A stretch of 16,167 bases of DNA from Candidatus Omnitrophota bacterium (GTDB lineage: Bacteria; Omnitrophota; Gorgyraeia; Gygaellales; Profunditerraquicolaceae). The translations under genes were made by a program, and so were the position numbers. The notes under the pieces were generated by a model. It did no database searches and was not told the origin of the DNA. It was given only the letters and a program-made list of their open reading frames with translations. Where the stretch lies: assembly GCA_023229385.1 (NCBI GenBank), contig JALNZI010000025.1, positions 1 through 16,167 on the forward strand. Reading direction: 5' to 3'. Shown in pieces: positions 5,478 to 10,717 of this stretch. Every line of letters begins with the position of its first letter. Position 1 is the first letter of the stretch.

Positions 5478-5727
5478 AATAGATATAGATATAACAAATT
5501 TAAAAAGTAGAGAAATAATCAAAATATTAGAATTATATTCTCATGGTTCTCTAGCAATTAAATACGAGAGAGTGTTCTGGTGTTCTGATTACGCAGAGCC
5601 AGAAACTAGAGAAAATCCTGTTGGAACTCCCCCTGGAGTTCCTCCCAATCAAAAAAGAAGAAATCCAGGAGAACCATTTCAAAGGATGGCAGATTCATTG
5701 GGTTCTATGATTTGTATGCCAAGATGA
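5461..5727 (+). CDS. Small Pro-rich protein with a non-ATG start (up to 88 aa)
   Basis: Not recognised. The frame is open from 5446 but has no ATG near its beginning. TTG at 5461 gives 88 residues, but it has no ribosome binding site. An ATA at 5479-5481 sits seven bases after GAGAGGT (5465-5471), exactly where an ATG would be expected, and would give a natural start (I/M-DIDITNLKSREIIKILELY). The N-terminal part is helical; the C-terminal half is rich in Pro, Gly and Asn (NPVGTPPGVPPNQKRRNPGEPF) and ends ADSLGSMICMPR. It overlaps the cyclase end and, by ATGA at 5724-5727, the next gene, so it is embedded in the operon. The exact start and the function are uncertain. Confidence 0.55.
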   Translation: MREVNKIDIDITNLKSREIIKILELYSHGSLAIKYERVFWCSDYAEPETRENPVGTPPGVPPNQKRRNPGEPFQRMADSLGSMICMPR

Positions 5728-6266
5728 TAGAAGTAAAATTTAAAAAAGAAGATAAATGGGAATATAAAACATTTGAAAATCAAAAACAATTAGATGATTT
5801 CTTAAAAGTTAATGAAGGAATTTATTCTGAATATAAAATTAAACCAAAAAAAACAATTAAAAGTTTATTCTTAAATTGGTGGAGAAATATAAGAAATACT
5901 AAAAAAAATTGGAATAAAGTAAGAGCTTCTCCTTTTGCTAGTTTAACATTAGCTTATAAGGCAAGAAAAATAATTATTGGATTACTTATTCCTTATTTAA
6001 TTTATATGACTTTTAAAATGGTTAAAAATTATGCTGCTGTTGGATTAATGGGAACTATAGGTAAAGCATTTATGATTGGAATAATGGCTTTTATTTGTTG
6101 GAAAATTTATCAAACTATACCTATGGCTAAAAAGAAAATAGATTATTATAAAAAATATCCTCATACTATTAATTATTGCCCAGCTAATACTAAAGAAACA
6201 GTAGATGATATTCTTAAAAAAATAGAAGAAAATCAAGATAAGGAAAAAGGAGGTCTTAAAGTATAA
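5724..6266 (+). CDS. Membrane protein with basic cytoplasmic domain (180 aa)
   Basis: Not recognised. I start at ATG 5724, which overlaps the previous stop as ATGA; an in-frame TTG at 5712 would add four residues and is less likely. Residues 1-40 are a charged soluble part (MIEVKFKKEDKWEYKTFENQKQLDDFLK) with an appearance of two strands and a helix. A strongly basic amphipathic stretch follows (about 42-81, with SLFLNWWRNIRNTKKNWNK). Two membrane helices lie at about 82-98 (KIIIGLLIPYLIYMTFK) and 104-130 (AAVGLMGTIGKAFMIGIMAFICWK). A long lysine/glutamate-rich C-terminal helix completes it. It is the largest membrane protein of the cyclase operon and could be its effector or scaffold; that is inference from position only. 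Confidence 0.72.
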   Translation: MIEVKFKKEDKWEYKTFENQKQLDDFLKVNEGIYSEYKIKPKKTIKSLFLNWWRNIRNTKKNWNKVRASPFASLTLAYKARKIIIGLLIPYLIYMTFKMVKNYAAVGLMGTIGKAFMIGIMAFICWKIYQTIPMAKKKIDYYKKYPHTINYCPANTKETVDDILKKIEENQDKEKGGLKV

Positions 6267-6268
6267 AA

Positions 6269-6532
6269 ATGTTTGGTAAAAAGAAAGAAGAAGTACCCAC
6301 TCCAGTTCCAAAACCTCTTCCAAAGTCTTCTCCTAAGCAAATTGAAGCAGTAGAAGTAGAGGAAGTACCAGAATATGAAGAAAACGAAGAAAGTGAGGAA
6401 AACGTAGAATATGGAGATTCTGGAGAACAAAGTGAAGGATTAACTGAAGAAGTTGTTGTTACATATCTTAAGAACTTTGAACAAAGACTTAATTCAATAG
6501 AAGCAACACTCTTTAGATTAAAAAATCTATAA
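6269..6532 (+). CDS. Acidic low-complexity protein with C-terminal coiled coil (87 aa)
   Basis: Not recognised. Residues 1-24 are basic and Pro-rich (MFGKKKEEVPTPVPKPLPKS), 25-58 are extremely acidic (EAVEVEEVPEYEENEESEENVEY...) and 60-87 form a short heptad-like helix (VVVTYLKNFEQRLNSIEATLFRLKNL) that probably dimerises or trimerises. Such a charge-segregated layout is typical of disordered linkers, scaffolds or DNA mimics. AAGGAGGT at 6247-6254 is a strong ribosome binding sequence, about 14 bases before the ATG. It is the last gene of the operon that begins at 3951; a new TATA-like box follows at 6527-6540. Confidence 0.7.
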   Translation: MFGKKKEEVPTPVPKPLPKSSPKQIEAVEVEEVPEYEENEESEENVEYGDSGEQSEGLTEEVVVTYLKNFEQRLNSIEATLFRLKNL

Positions 6533-6540
6533 ATATATTT
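6527..6540 (+). promoter_or_regulatory. TATA-like box for the gene at 6565
   Basis: CTATAAATATATTT spans the stop codon of the preceding gene and lies 25-38 bases upstream of ATG 6565, consistent with a leaderless transcript. Confidence 0.45.
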
Positions 6541-6564
6541 AATTTTTAATTTATTTATTTTAAA

Positions 6565-7014
6565 ATGAGTTTCAAAAAAGTTAGTAAAGAAGAATGGCTT
6601 AAATTAAGTCAAGAAGAAAAAGATTATCTTACTTTCGAGTTTAATAAATCTGTTGAAAAAAGAAAGAAATTAACAATTATTCTAACTAGGTCTTTGGCTT
6701 TAATTTGTATTTTTGTTTTATTTTGGATAGGATTTGTTCAATTTAAAGCAGTTAATAATTATAATGAAATAATAGATGAATATGGAAGTGATGGATATTG
6801 TTATTTATGTGGAGAATATTCTCTTAAAAAATGTGAATGTCAATATTTTGAAAGTAGTTTTATAATAAATAATCCTAATTTATTTGAAAATTATTCTACT
6901 AATTTAGCTAATTATAATACTCAAAAATGTTCTAGTTTAAAAGTTAATGATAATGAAGTAATTAATCAAATAGTTACAGGAATAAATATTTCTAATTTAA
7001 ATATCAATTCCTAA
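6565..7014 (+). CDS. Single-pass membrane protein with a Cys cluster (149 aa)
   Basis: Not recognised. Residues 1-35 are charged and helical (VSKEEWLKLSQEEKDYL). A membrane helix covers about 37-58 (TIILTRSLALICIFVLFWIGF). The remaining ~90 residues should be outside and contain a cysteine cluster C79-x2-C82...C90-x-C92 (YCYLCGEYSLKKCECQ), plus another Cys at about 117. The cluster could bind zinc or form disulfides. The C-terminal part is Asn-rich with at least two glycosylation sequons (NYS, NIS). It has its own TATA-like box 25-38 bases upstream. Its 3' end overlaps the end of the convergent minus-strand gene by 18 bases, so it closes the plus-strand arm. Confidence 0.7.
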   Translation: MSFKKVSKEEWLKLSQEEKDYLTFEFNKSVEKRKKLTIILTRSLALICIFVLFWIGFVQFKAVNNYNEIIDEYGSDGYCYLCGEYSLKKCECQYFESSFIINNPNLFENYSTNLANYNTQKCSSLKVNDNEVINQIVTGINISNLNINS

Positions 7015-7284
7015 GTTGTTCCAATCTACATTAACTCTCTTTCTTTGTGGAACTCTTTTCATTACTCTCTTTGGTTGAGTAAAATCTAAATATAAATCTG
7101 ATTGAGAGGGTCTAACTCTAAATGATTCTTGAATACCTCTTCCAGTTAAATTACTAAATCTATTAACTCTTGGAGCAGCATATTCTAATGCTTCTTTTCC
7201 TTCTAAGTATCCTTTTTTTAACCACTTACCAGTTTGTTTAAATGCCTTAATTATTGCTTTTTTATTTTTTTGTTTAATATTCAT
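6997..7284 (-). CDS. Small basic protein, last gene of the minus-strand arm (95 aa)
   Basis: Not recognised. The 95-residue product is strongly basic: an N-terminal helix (NIKQKNKKAIIKAFKQTGKWLKKGYLEGKEALEYAAPRV), then RFSNLTGRGIQESFRVRP, and an Arg/Lys-rich tail (PKRVMKRVPQRKRVNVDW). It has no membrane segment. The alternation of basic helix and extended basic arm fits a nucleoprotein that coats viral DNA or the inner face of a capsid. It starts one base after the stop of the preceding small gene. The last 18 bases overlap the convergent membrane-protein gene, so both transcripts run into each other. Confidence 0.68.
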   Translation of the reverse strand: MNIKQKNKKAIIKAFKQTGKWLKKGYLEGKEALEYAAPRVNRFSNLTGRGIQESFRVRPSQSDLYLDFTQPKRVMKRVPQRKRVNVDWNNLGIDI

Positions 7285-7285
7285 T

Positions 7286-7423
7286 TTAAATTAATCCTCT
7301 CCTTTTTGCTTCATTTTGTACTTCTTCATAATTTTCTCCTTTAATTACAACATATTTTCTTCTTTTACAAGATGGGTCTAATAATCTTACTGAAACTAAA
7401 TCTTTCTTTTTTCTTTTAATCAT
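7286..7423 (-). CDS. Very small basic protein (45 aa)
   Basis: Not recognised. The ATG at 7423 overlaps the upstream stop codon (ATGA), with the purine-rich GAGGAGAGG just before it as a good ribosome binding site, and TAA lies at 7286-7288. The 45 residues (MIKRKKKDLVSVRLLDPSC...) are very basic and read as strand-strand-helix: SVRLLDPSCKRRKYVVIKG followed by NYEEVQNEAKRRGLI. This is a compact beta-beta-alpha layout like some tiny phage structural or nucleic-acid-binding proteins. The coupling, ribosome binding site and composition together make it a credible gene despite its length. Confidence 0.6.
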   Translation of the reverse strand: MIKRKKKDLVSVRLLDPSCKRRKYVVIKGENYEEVQNEAKRRGLI

Positions 7424-7596
7424 CTGCCTCTCCTCTTATTAACATTTATACAATTAGAATTATTTACTCTTTTTTTTGGTTTTGTTTGACTTAATACACT
7501 TGATGTACTTAAACTAATTATATTACTTAATTTTGGAACTGATTGTAAAACTAAAGATTCTTCATACATTTTTCTTGGATATTTTCTTTTTATCAT
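7420..7596 (-). CDS. Very small basic, Ser/Asn-rich protein (58 aa)
   Basis: Not recognised. ATG at 7596 overlaps the upstream stop as ATGA, and its own stop at 7420-7422 overlaps the next start in the same way. The 58 residues begin MIKRKYPRKMYEESLVLQ, continue with a Ser/Thr-rich centre (SNIISLSTSSVLSQTKPKKR) and end in a basic tail (NVNKRRGR). It has no membrane helix. The content looks disordered and nucleic-acid-friendly rather than enzymatic. Its reality rests on the continuous chain of overlapping start and stop codons in this cluster. Confidence 0.55.
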   Translation of the reverse strand: MIKRKYPRKMYEESLVLQSVPKLSNIISLSTSSVLSQTKPKKRVNNSNCINVNKRRGR

Positions 7597-7823
7597 CTTA
7601 TATTTTTAAGATTTCTAGCTAATATACTTCTTCTTTCTAGCAATCTTGTAACTTTAATTCTCCTTTTACCTAATTTAGTAGGATTTCTAATTGTTTGTCC
7701 AGCTTTAGCACTAATTATTTTATTTAATAAAATCATAGGAATATTTTTTCTTTCTGGAATACCTAATTGTTTACTTAGAACTCCCTTTTTTGGTTTAACT
7801 CTTTGAATCCATTTATTTACCAT
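7593..7823 (-). CDS. Small basic phage-like protein with KGxLxxQLGIP motif (76 aa)
   Basis: The 76-residue product is highly basic. It contains KKGVLSKQLGIPERKNIPMILL (about 12-33), then KIISAKAGQTI and TKLGKRRIKVTRLLERRSILARNL. A K/P-G-x-L-x-x-Q-L-G-[IV]-P start followed by an Arg-rich helix is a pattern I recognise from short uncharacterised proteins encoded near structural genes of tailed phages and uncultured viral contigs. The family name is not known to me, and the match is from memory only. It overlaps the upstream stop by one base (TAATG) and the downstream start by ATGA. A capsid-internal or DNA-condensing role is likely from charge and position. Confidence 0.68.
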   Translation of the reverse strand: MVNKWIQRVKPKKGVLSKQLGIPERKNIPMILLNKIISAKAGQTIRNPTKLGKRRIKVTRLLERRSILARNLKNIR

Positions 7824-7963
7824 TATAGTCCTTTAAAGTAAACTCCCTTTTTATTTCTTTTCTTTTTCCTACCACATTTACCTGTTAGAACTTCTGATAT
7901 GTTGTGACTTGCTCTTAGTAAGTCCATCTTTGGGTCTTCTCCAAAAACATAATCATTCCCCAT
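7823..7963 (-). CDS. Very small protein with basic C-terminus (46 aa)
   Basis: Not recognised. I start at ATG 7963, one base after the stop of the preceding capsid-like gene, rather than at the in-frame ATG 8008, which would put 44 bases inside the glycoprotein gene. The 46 residues read MGNDYVFGEDPKMDLLRASH... with an amphipathic helix (KMDLLRASHNISEVL) and then a lysine/arginine run (GRKKKRNKKGVYFKGL). Its stop overlaps the next start (TAATG). Size, charge and position fit a minor virion component. Confidence 0.55.
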   Translation of the reverse strand: MGNDYVFGEDPKMDLLRASHNISEVLTGKCGRKKKRNKKGVYFKGL

Positions 7964-7964
7964 T

Positions 7965-8504
7965 TTAATAATAAGGAATTTCTTCTCTCCTTCCTGCTGC
8001 TGCTCCACCTAATCCTTCAGTGAGCATTGTTAATACAACAACTGCAAATCCAACTACTACTAATATACTTATCCAACTTGTTCCTGTACTTAATGCACTT
8101 ACAACATCTATTCCAGCATTTGAAGCATAACTTTCTGCTGTATATGTATATCTATAACTTAAAGTTACATTAGTTGAATTATAAAGATAATCTGCAGTTC
8201 TTATAACTCCATCTGCATAACTTGTTATATTTGCTAAAGGAATTAATGTCTTAGATGAAACATTATAAGCTTGTGTTACAGTAAATCCACCATATTCTTT
8301 AAGAGTTGTTAATGCTCCAGTTGTATAATTAGTTTGATTTACCCATGCTACTGATTCATTAGTTACTACTATAACAGTTAAAGGTTTATCTAATGTATCT
8401 GCTATTGTTGAATTTATAAATATTCCAAGAACTAAAGTTATTCCTACGATTACTACTGAAATTATAAACTTATTCAAGTTAAAGGGGCTTAGTTTGTTTT
8501 CCAT
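7965..8504 (-). CDS. Capsid-like double-helix protein with sequon-rich insert (179 aa)
   Basis: This is a paralogue of the 90-residue protein encoded just upstream. The first helix, about 13-31 (FIISVVIVGITLVLGIF), and the second, about 141-165 (SWISILVVVGFAVVVLTML), match that protein. The stretch VVSALSTGTSWISILVVVGF at 134-153 is identical in both. Between the helices is an insert of roughly 90 residues (about 38-127) with alternating polar and hydrophobic strands and seven N-x-S/T sequons (NES, NQT, NYT, NVS, NIT, NST, NVT). Both proteins end in PYY. The insert should be exposed outside the virion membrane and glycosylated, making this a minor or decorated capsid/spike protein. Two hydrophobic helices are characteristic of capsid proteins of spindle-shaped archaeal viruses (fusellovirus VP1 type) and of some filamentous viruses. 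Confidence 0.75.
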   Translation of the reverse strand: MENKLSPFNLNKFIISVVIVGITLVLGIFINSTIADTLDKPLTVIVVTNESVAWVNQTNYTTGALTTLKEYGGFTVTQAYNVSSKTLIPLANITSYADGVIRTADYLYNSTNVTLSYRYTYTAESYASNAGIDVVSALSTGTSWISILVVVGFAVVVLTMLTEGLGGAAAGRREEIPYY

Positions 8505-8505
8505 T

Positions 8506-8583
8506 TTATTTTTTTAATATTATTCCCAGCGTAGCCAGTTCTCCTTTGATTTTGATTGTAGGAGCAACACAACCCATTAACAT
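8506..8583 (-). CDS. Possible 25-residue peptide between the two capsid-like genes
   Basis: A short frame from ATG 8583 to TAA 8506-8508 reads MLMGCVAPTIKIKGELATLG... (23 residues if the second ATG at 8577 is used). It lies between the two capsid-like genes and stops one base before the ATG of the second. Bases 8521-8580 are about 42% G+C by hand count, like the adjacent highly expressed capsid gene and unlike most of the window, and codons such as CTG, ACG, GGC and ATC appear. This supports a real peptide or a structured intergenic RNA. No ribosome binding site is obvious. Confidence is low to moderate. Confidence 0.35.
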   Translation of the reverse strand: MLMGCVAPTIKIKGELATLGIILKK

Positions 8584-8597
8584 AATCTCTTAGATGA

Positions 8598-8870
8598 TTA
8601 GTAGTAAGGAGTTCCAGCAGATTCTGCTGCACTTCCAAGACCGCTAGTCAACATTGTCAAGATGATTGTTGCGAATCCAACAACAACAAGGATTGAAATC
8701 CATGATGTTCCTGTACTCAAGGCGGATACAACAGCTTCAGCAGCATTTTGGGCTGCAGAGTCGTTGACCATCTGAGTGCCAATTTGGTCAGATATATAAA
8801 TTCCTATGACTAAAGTCACTCCAACAATTACTACAGAGATTATAAATGACTGTAGATTAAATGCTGCCAT
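8598..8870 (-). CDS. Probable major capsid protein, two hydrophobic helices (90 aa)
   Basis: The 90-residue product has helix one about 9-27 (FIISVVIVGVTLVIGIYIS), a small polar/Ala-rich middle (GTQMVNDSAAQNAAEA), helix two about 57-75 (WISILVVVGFATIILTML) and a Gly/Ala/Ser tail ending PYY. This size and double-helix pattern is that of major capsid proteins of spindle-shaped archaeal viruses and, more loosely, of filamentous-phage coat proteins; no type III (archaellin/pilin) cleavage site is evident. The gene is notably richer in G and C (40-48% in 60-base blocks by hand count) and uses codons such as GGA/GGC, CTC, ATC and GTC more than its neighbours, as expected for the most highly expressed virion protein. 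It has its own upstream promoter region. A larger paralogue follows at once. Confidence 0.72.
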   Translation of the reverse strand: MAAFNLQSFIISVVIVGVTLVIGIYISDQIGTQMVNDSAAQNAAEAVVSALSTGTSWISILVVVGFATIILTMLTSGLGSAAESAGTPYY

Positions 8871-9000
8871 GTTTGAGGTTTTTCATATTTAATTAAAAAA
8901 TTCAACAAATATTATTATATAAACAAATTCAAATAAAAAAATTACCTATAGAAATCTTACTTATAGCAATATTTATAAATGGTGTAACTCTTATTATATA
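8871..9000. promoter_or_regulatory. Divergent promoter region, capsid gene versus HNH gene
   Basis: This non-coding 130 bases separates two divergent genes. On the minus strand TTTATATAAT (8923-8914) is a strong TATA candidate about 48 bases before the capsid ATG, implying a leader of about 20 bases. A second AT-rich box, TTAATTAAAT, lies at 8897-8888. On the plus strand ATTTATAAAT (8971-8980) lies 21-30 bases before ATG 9001, fitting a leaderless HNH mRNA. No further structure is seen. Confidence 0.5.
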
Positions 9001-9588
9001 ATGCCATATAAAGACCCAATAAAAAGAAGAGAATCTACAAGAATAAGAATGAAAATATTTAGAGAAAAACATAAAAATGATGAAAAATATTTAGAGAGAA
9101 GAAAATTAGAGAATAAAAAATTTCATTATGAACACAAAAAGCAAGAGAATGAAAGAAGTAAAAAATATTATATAGAACATAGAGAACAACAATTAATTAA
9201 TATGAGGAATTATCGTGAAGATGAAGAAAATAAAAATCATCTTAACGAACTTAAAAAAGCAAGGAATAAAATTCGTAGAATAACTGATAATAACTTTTTA
9301 ATTAAATCTAGATTAAGATGTTTGCTTTATAATTCATTAAATTTATATGGGCAAGGTAAAAAATTTAATTCAAGTAAATATGGAATAGATTTTAATTTAA
9401 TTTGTAAAAAACTTGGACAATGTCCTGTAAAAAGAGAAGAATGGGATATAGACCATATTATCCCTTGTGCTTCTTTTGATTTAAATAAAGTAGAAGAAGT
9501 AAGAAAATGCTTTAGTCCTTCTAATCTTCAATGGCTTCCTAAAAAAGATAATATAAAGAAATCAAATAAACTTATCTTCCAATTATAA
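9001..9588 (+). CDS. Free-standing HNH homing-type endonuclease (195 aa)
   Basis: The C-terminal third is an HNH nuclease: EEWDIDHIIPCASFDL has D151-H152 (metal/general base), FSPSNLQWLPKKDNIKKSNK supplies N175 and the last motif residue, probably N184. This is the 'DHIIPxxxFDLxxxEexxxCFxxxNLQxLxxxxNxxKsxK' form seen in stand-alone HNH endonucleases of phages and large viruses. Residues 1-95 are a Lys/Arg/Glu-rich helical array (REKHKNDEKYLERRKLENKK, then YYIEHREQQLINMRNYR) typical of the DNA-binding part. It is the only plus-strand gene in the virion arm, has its own TATA-like box, and its 3' end overlaps the convergent zinc-ribbon gene by 17 bases. It is probably a selfish insertion that spreads by cutting element copies lacking it. 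Confidence 0.88.
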   Translation: MPYKDPIKRRESTRIRMKIFREKHKNDEKYLERRKLENKKFHYEHKKQENERSKKYYIEHREQQLINMRNYREDEENKNHLNELKKARNKIRRITDNNFLIKSRLRCLLYNSLNLYGQGKKFNSSKYGIDFNLICKKLGQCPVKREEWDIDHIIPCASFDLNKVEEVRKCFSPSNLQWLPKKDNIKKSNKLIFQL

Positions 9589-9739
9589 CTTTAATTATAT
9601 CATTAATTCTATTATTATTTTCTCTATTCCATTTTTTACTTTTACATATAGGGCATATTTTAGGAATTACTTTTTTATTTCTTCTTTTCCATCTATGACC
9701 ACACTTACAACATTCATTTATTAATTCATTTTTTACCAT
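9572..9739 (-). CDS. Small zinc-ribbon protein (55 aa)
   Basis: The 55 residues from ATG 9739 contain two cysteine pairs in a zinc-ribbon layout: C10/C11-x-C13-G-H (ECCKCGHRWKRR) and C29-P-x-C32 (PKICPICKSKKW). The pattern 'CxxCGHxWxxR...PxxCPxCKSxxW' is common in small archaeal and viral zinc ribbons, including those fused to ribbon-helix-helix regulators. A basic C-terminal helix (NRINDIIKVIIGR) follows. Its ATG overlaps the preceding stop (TAATG) and its last 17 bases overlap the convergent HNH gene. It probably binds nucleic acid or a partner protein; no enzymatic residues are seen. Confidence 0.68.
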   Translation of the reverse strand: MVKNELINECCKCGHRWKRRNKKVIPKICPICKSKKWNRENNNRINDIIKVIIGR

Positions 9740-9882
9740 TAAAATCCTCCTATCCTACAAACTTTAGTATTACAATTAGGACATTTTCCTTTTAACATAG
9801 GAACTCCTTTTTTTGTTTTTGTTTTAACTCCGTCTTTAATTTCCACTTTCTTTTTACATTTTACACAATATGCTTCTGTCAT
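9739..9882 (-). CDS. DUF5679-like zinc-ribbon protein (47 aa)
   Basis: The 47 residues from ATG 9882 to TAA 9739-9741 begin MTEAYCVKCKKKVEIKD and continue GVPMLKGKCPNCNTKVCRIG. The two CxxC pairs (C6/C9 and C34/C37) with the intervening 'KxVEIKD...K.G.P.LKGKCPxCxTKV.RIG' match the small zinc-ribbon family annotated as DUF5679, frequent in archaea and viruses. That assignment is from memory of the family pattern. An excellent ribosome binding site, AAGGAGGT, lies about eight bases before the ATG, and the stop overlaps the next zinc-ribbon start (TAATG). Two adjacent zinc ribbons may be regulatory or may contact RNA polymerase. Confidence 0.75.
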   Translation of the reverse strand: MTEAYCVKCKKKVEIKDGVKTKTKKGVPMLKGKCPNCNTKVCRIGGF

Positions 9883-9901
9883 TTTTTTAACCTCCTTATA
9901 A

Positions 9902-10219
9902 TTAATTTGAATTTTCTACTATACTTATTACTAAACCTACAATCATTCCTATAGCAAAAATAAATAAAACCATTTGATTAAATGTTGCAAATGTTTGAGC
10001 AATCATAGTTAATATAAAAAATGCAAAACTTATAAGTAATACTTGTCCTCCTAATTTATATTCATTTTTAGATGCAACGTAAATCATTGCTGAATAAAAT
10101 ACAAATAAAAATAAAGGAATTAATAAATTATTTGAAGCATTATTGGAAAAATTTATAAGACCTTCTAGTCCTTCTCCTGAAGTTGAACTATTAAAATATG
10201 TTAATAATGCTCTTGTCAT
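9902..10219 (-). CDS. Three-helix membrane protein (105 aa)
   Basis: Not recognised. The 105 residues start with a polar region containing a sequon (MTRALLTYFNSSTSGEG...NNASNN), followed by three hydrophobic helices at about 32-50 (LLIPLFLFVFYSAMIYVAS), 57-76 (GGQVLLISFAFFILTMIAQ) and 82-101 (QMVLFIFAIGMIVGLVISIV). The N-terminus probably faces outside. A TATA-like TTAAATAATA at 10239-10248 lies 20-29 bases upstream, so it may have its own transcript as well as being read from the adhesin operon. Its place next to the adhesin suggests a virion membrane or assembly protein. Confidence 0.72.
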   Translation of the reverse strand: MTRALLTYFNSSTSGEGLEGLINFSNNASNNLLIPLFLFVFYSAMIYVASKNEYKLGGQVLLISFAFFILTMIAQTFATFNQMVLFIFAIGMIVGLVISIVENSN

Positions 10220-10263
10220 TTTATTTTACTCTTTTTATATTATTTAATTTTTTGTATTTCATT

Positions 10264-10716
10264 TTAAGGTAAATCCTGTTTATTGGAAACGGCTTTAATA
10301 TAAGCCATTGAAAAGTAAAGCACTATTATTATAGTCGCTAATCCTAGTAATGCTTGAAATTCTGGTATTGCTGTTGATATTGCTTCTATTATATTTTTAA
10401 TTATTGGAATCATTGAGAAGAAACCACCTATAGCATCTAATCCAACTACAAATACATTCATTGCTGATGTAATTCCACTTTTTCCTACATCTAAAATATT
10501 TCTAACTAAGCTTTGGTCTGAAACATTATTTTCTGCTATTGAGCCAAAATTTGAATACTGATTTGCTATACTTGAAAATGCAGTTGCATATTTATCTTCT
10601 AAAGTAACATTATTTAATACAACAAATTCAGAATAAGAAACAAATAATAAACTAATTAAGAAAGTTCCAACTAATGAACCTATTAATATTTTTGTTAGTG
10701 TTGGATTTCCTGCCAT
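10264..10716 (-). CDS. Virion-module membrane protein (150 aa)
   Basis: Not recognised. The 150 residues have a hydrophobic helix at about 9-28 (KILIGSLVGTFLISLLFVSY), a polar region of ~55 residues (FVVLNNVTLEDKYATAFSSIANQYSNF...) with two sequons, an amphipathic or membrane-associated stretch at about 82-116, and a final helix at about 121-141 (LLGLATIIIVLYFSMAYI). The start lies two bases after the adhesin stop (TAA-A-ATG), which indicates co-translation. A helper for the membrane-anchored adhesin, or a structural membrane protein placing it at the virion tip, is plausible but rests only on position. Confidence 0.72.
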   Translation of the reverse strand: MAGNPTLTKILIGSLVGTFLISLLFVSYSEFVVLNNVTLEDKYATAFSSIANQYSNFGSIAENNVSDQSLVRNILDVGKSGITSAMNVFVVGLDAIGGFFSMIPIIKNIIEAISTAIPEFQALLGLATIIIVLYFSMAYIKAVSNKQDLP

Positions 10717-10717
10717 T

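Noticed and set aside
7964..8008. ATG 8008 as start of the 46-residue protein
   Set aside because: It would overlap the capsid-like gene by 44 bases; ATG 7963 directly after that gene's stop fits the close spacing of this operon.
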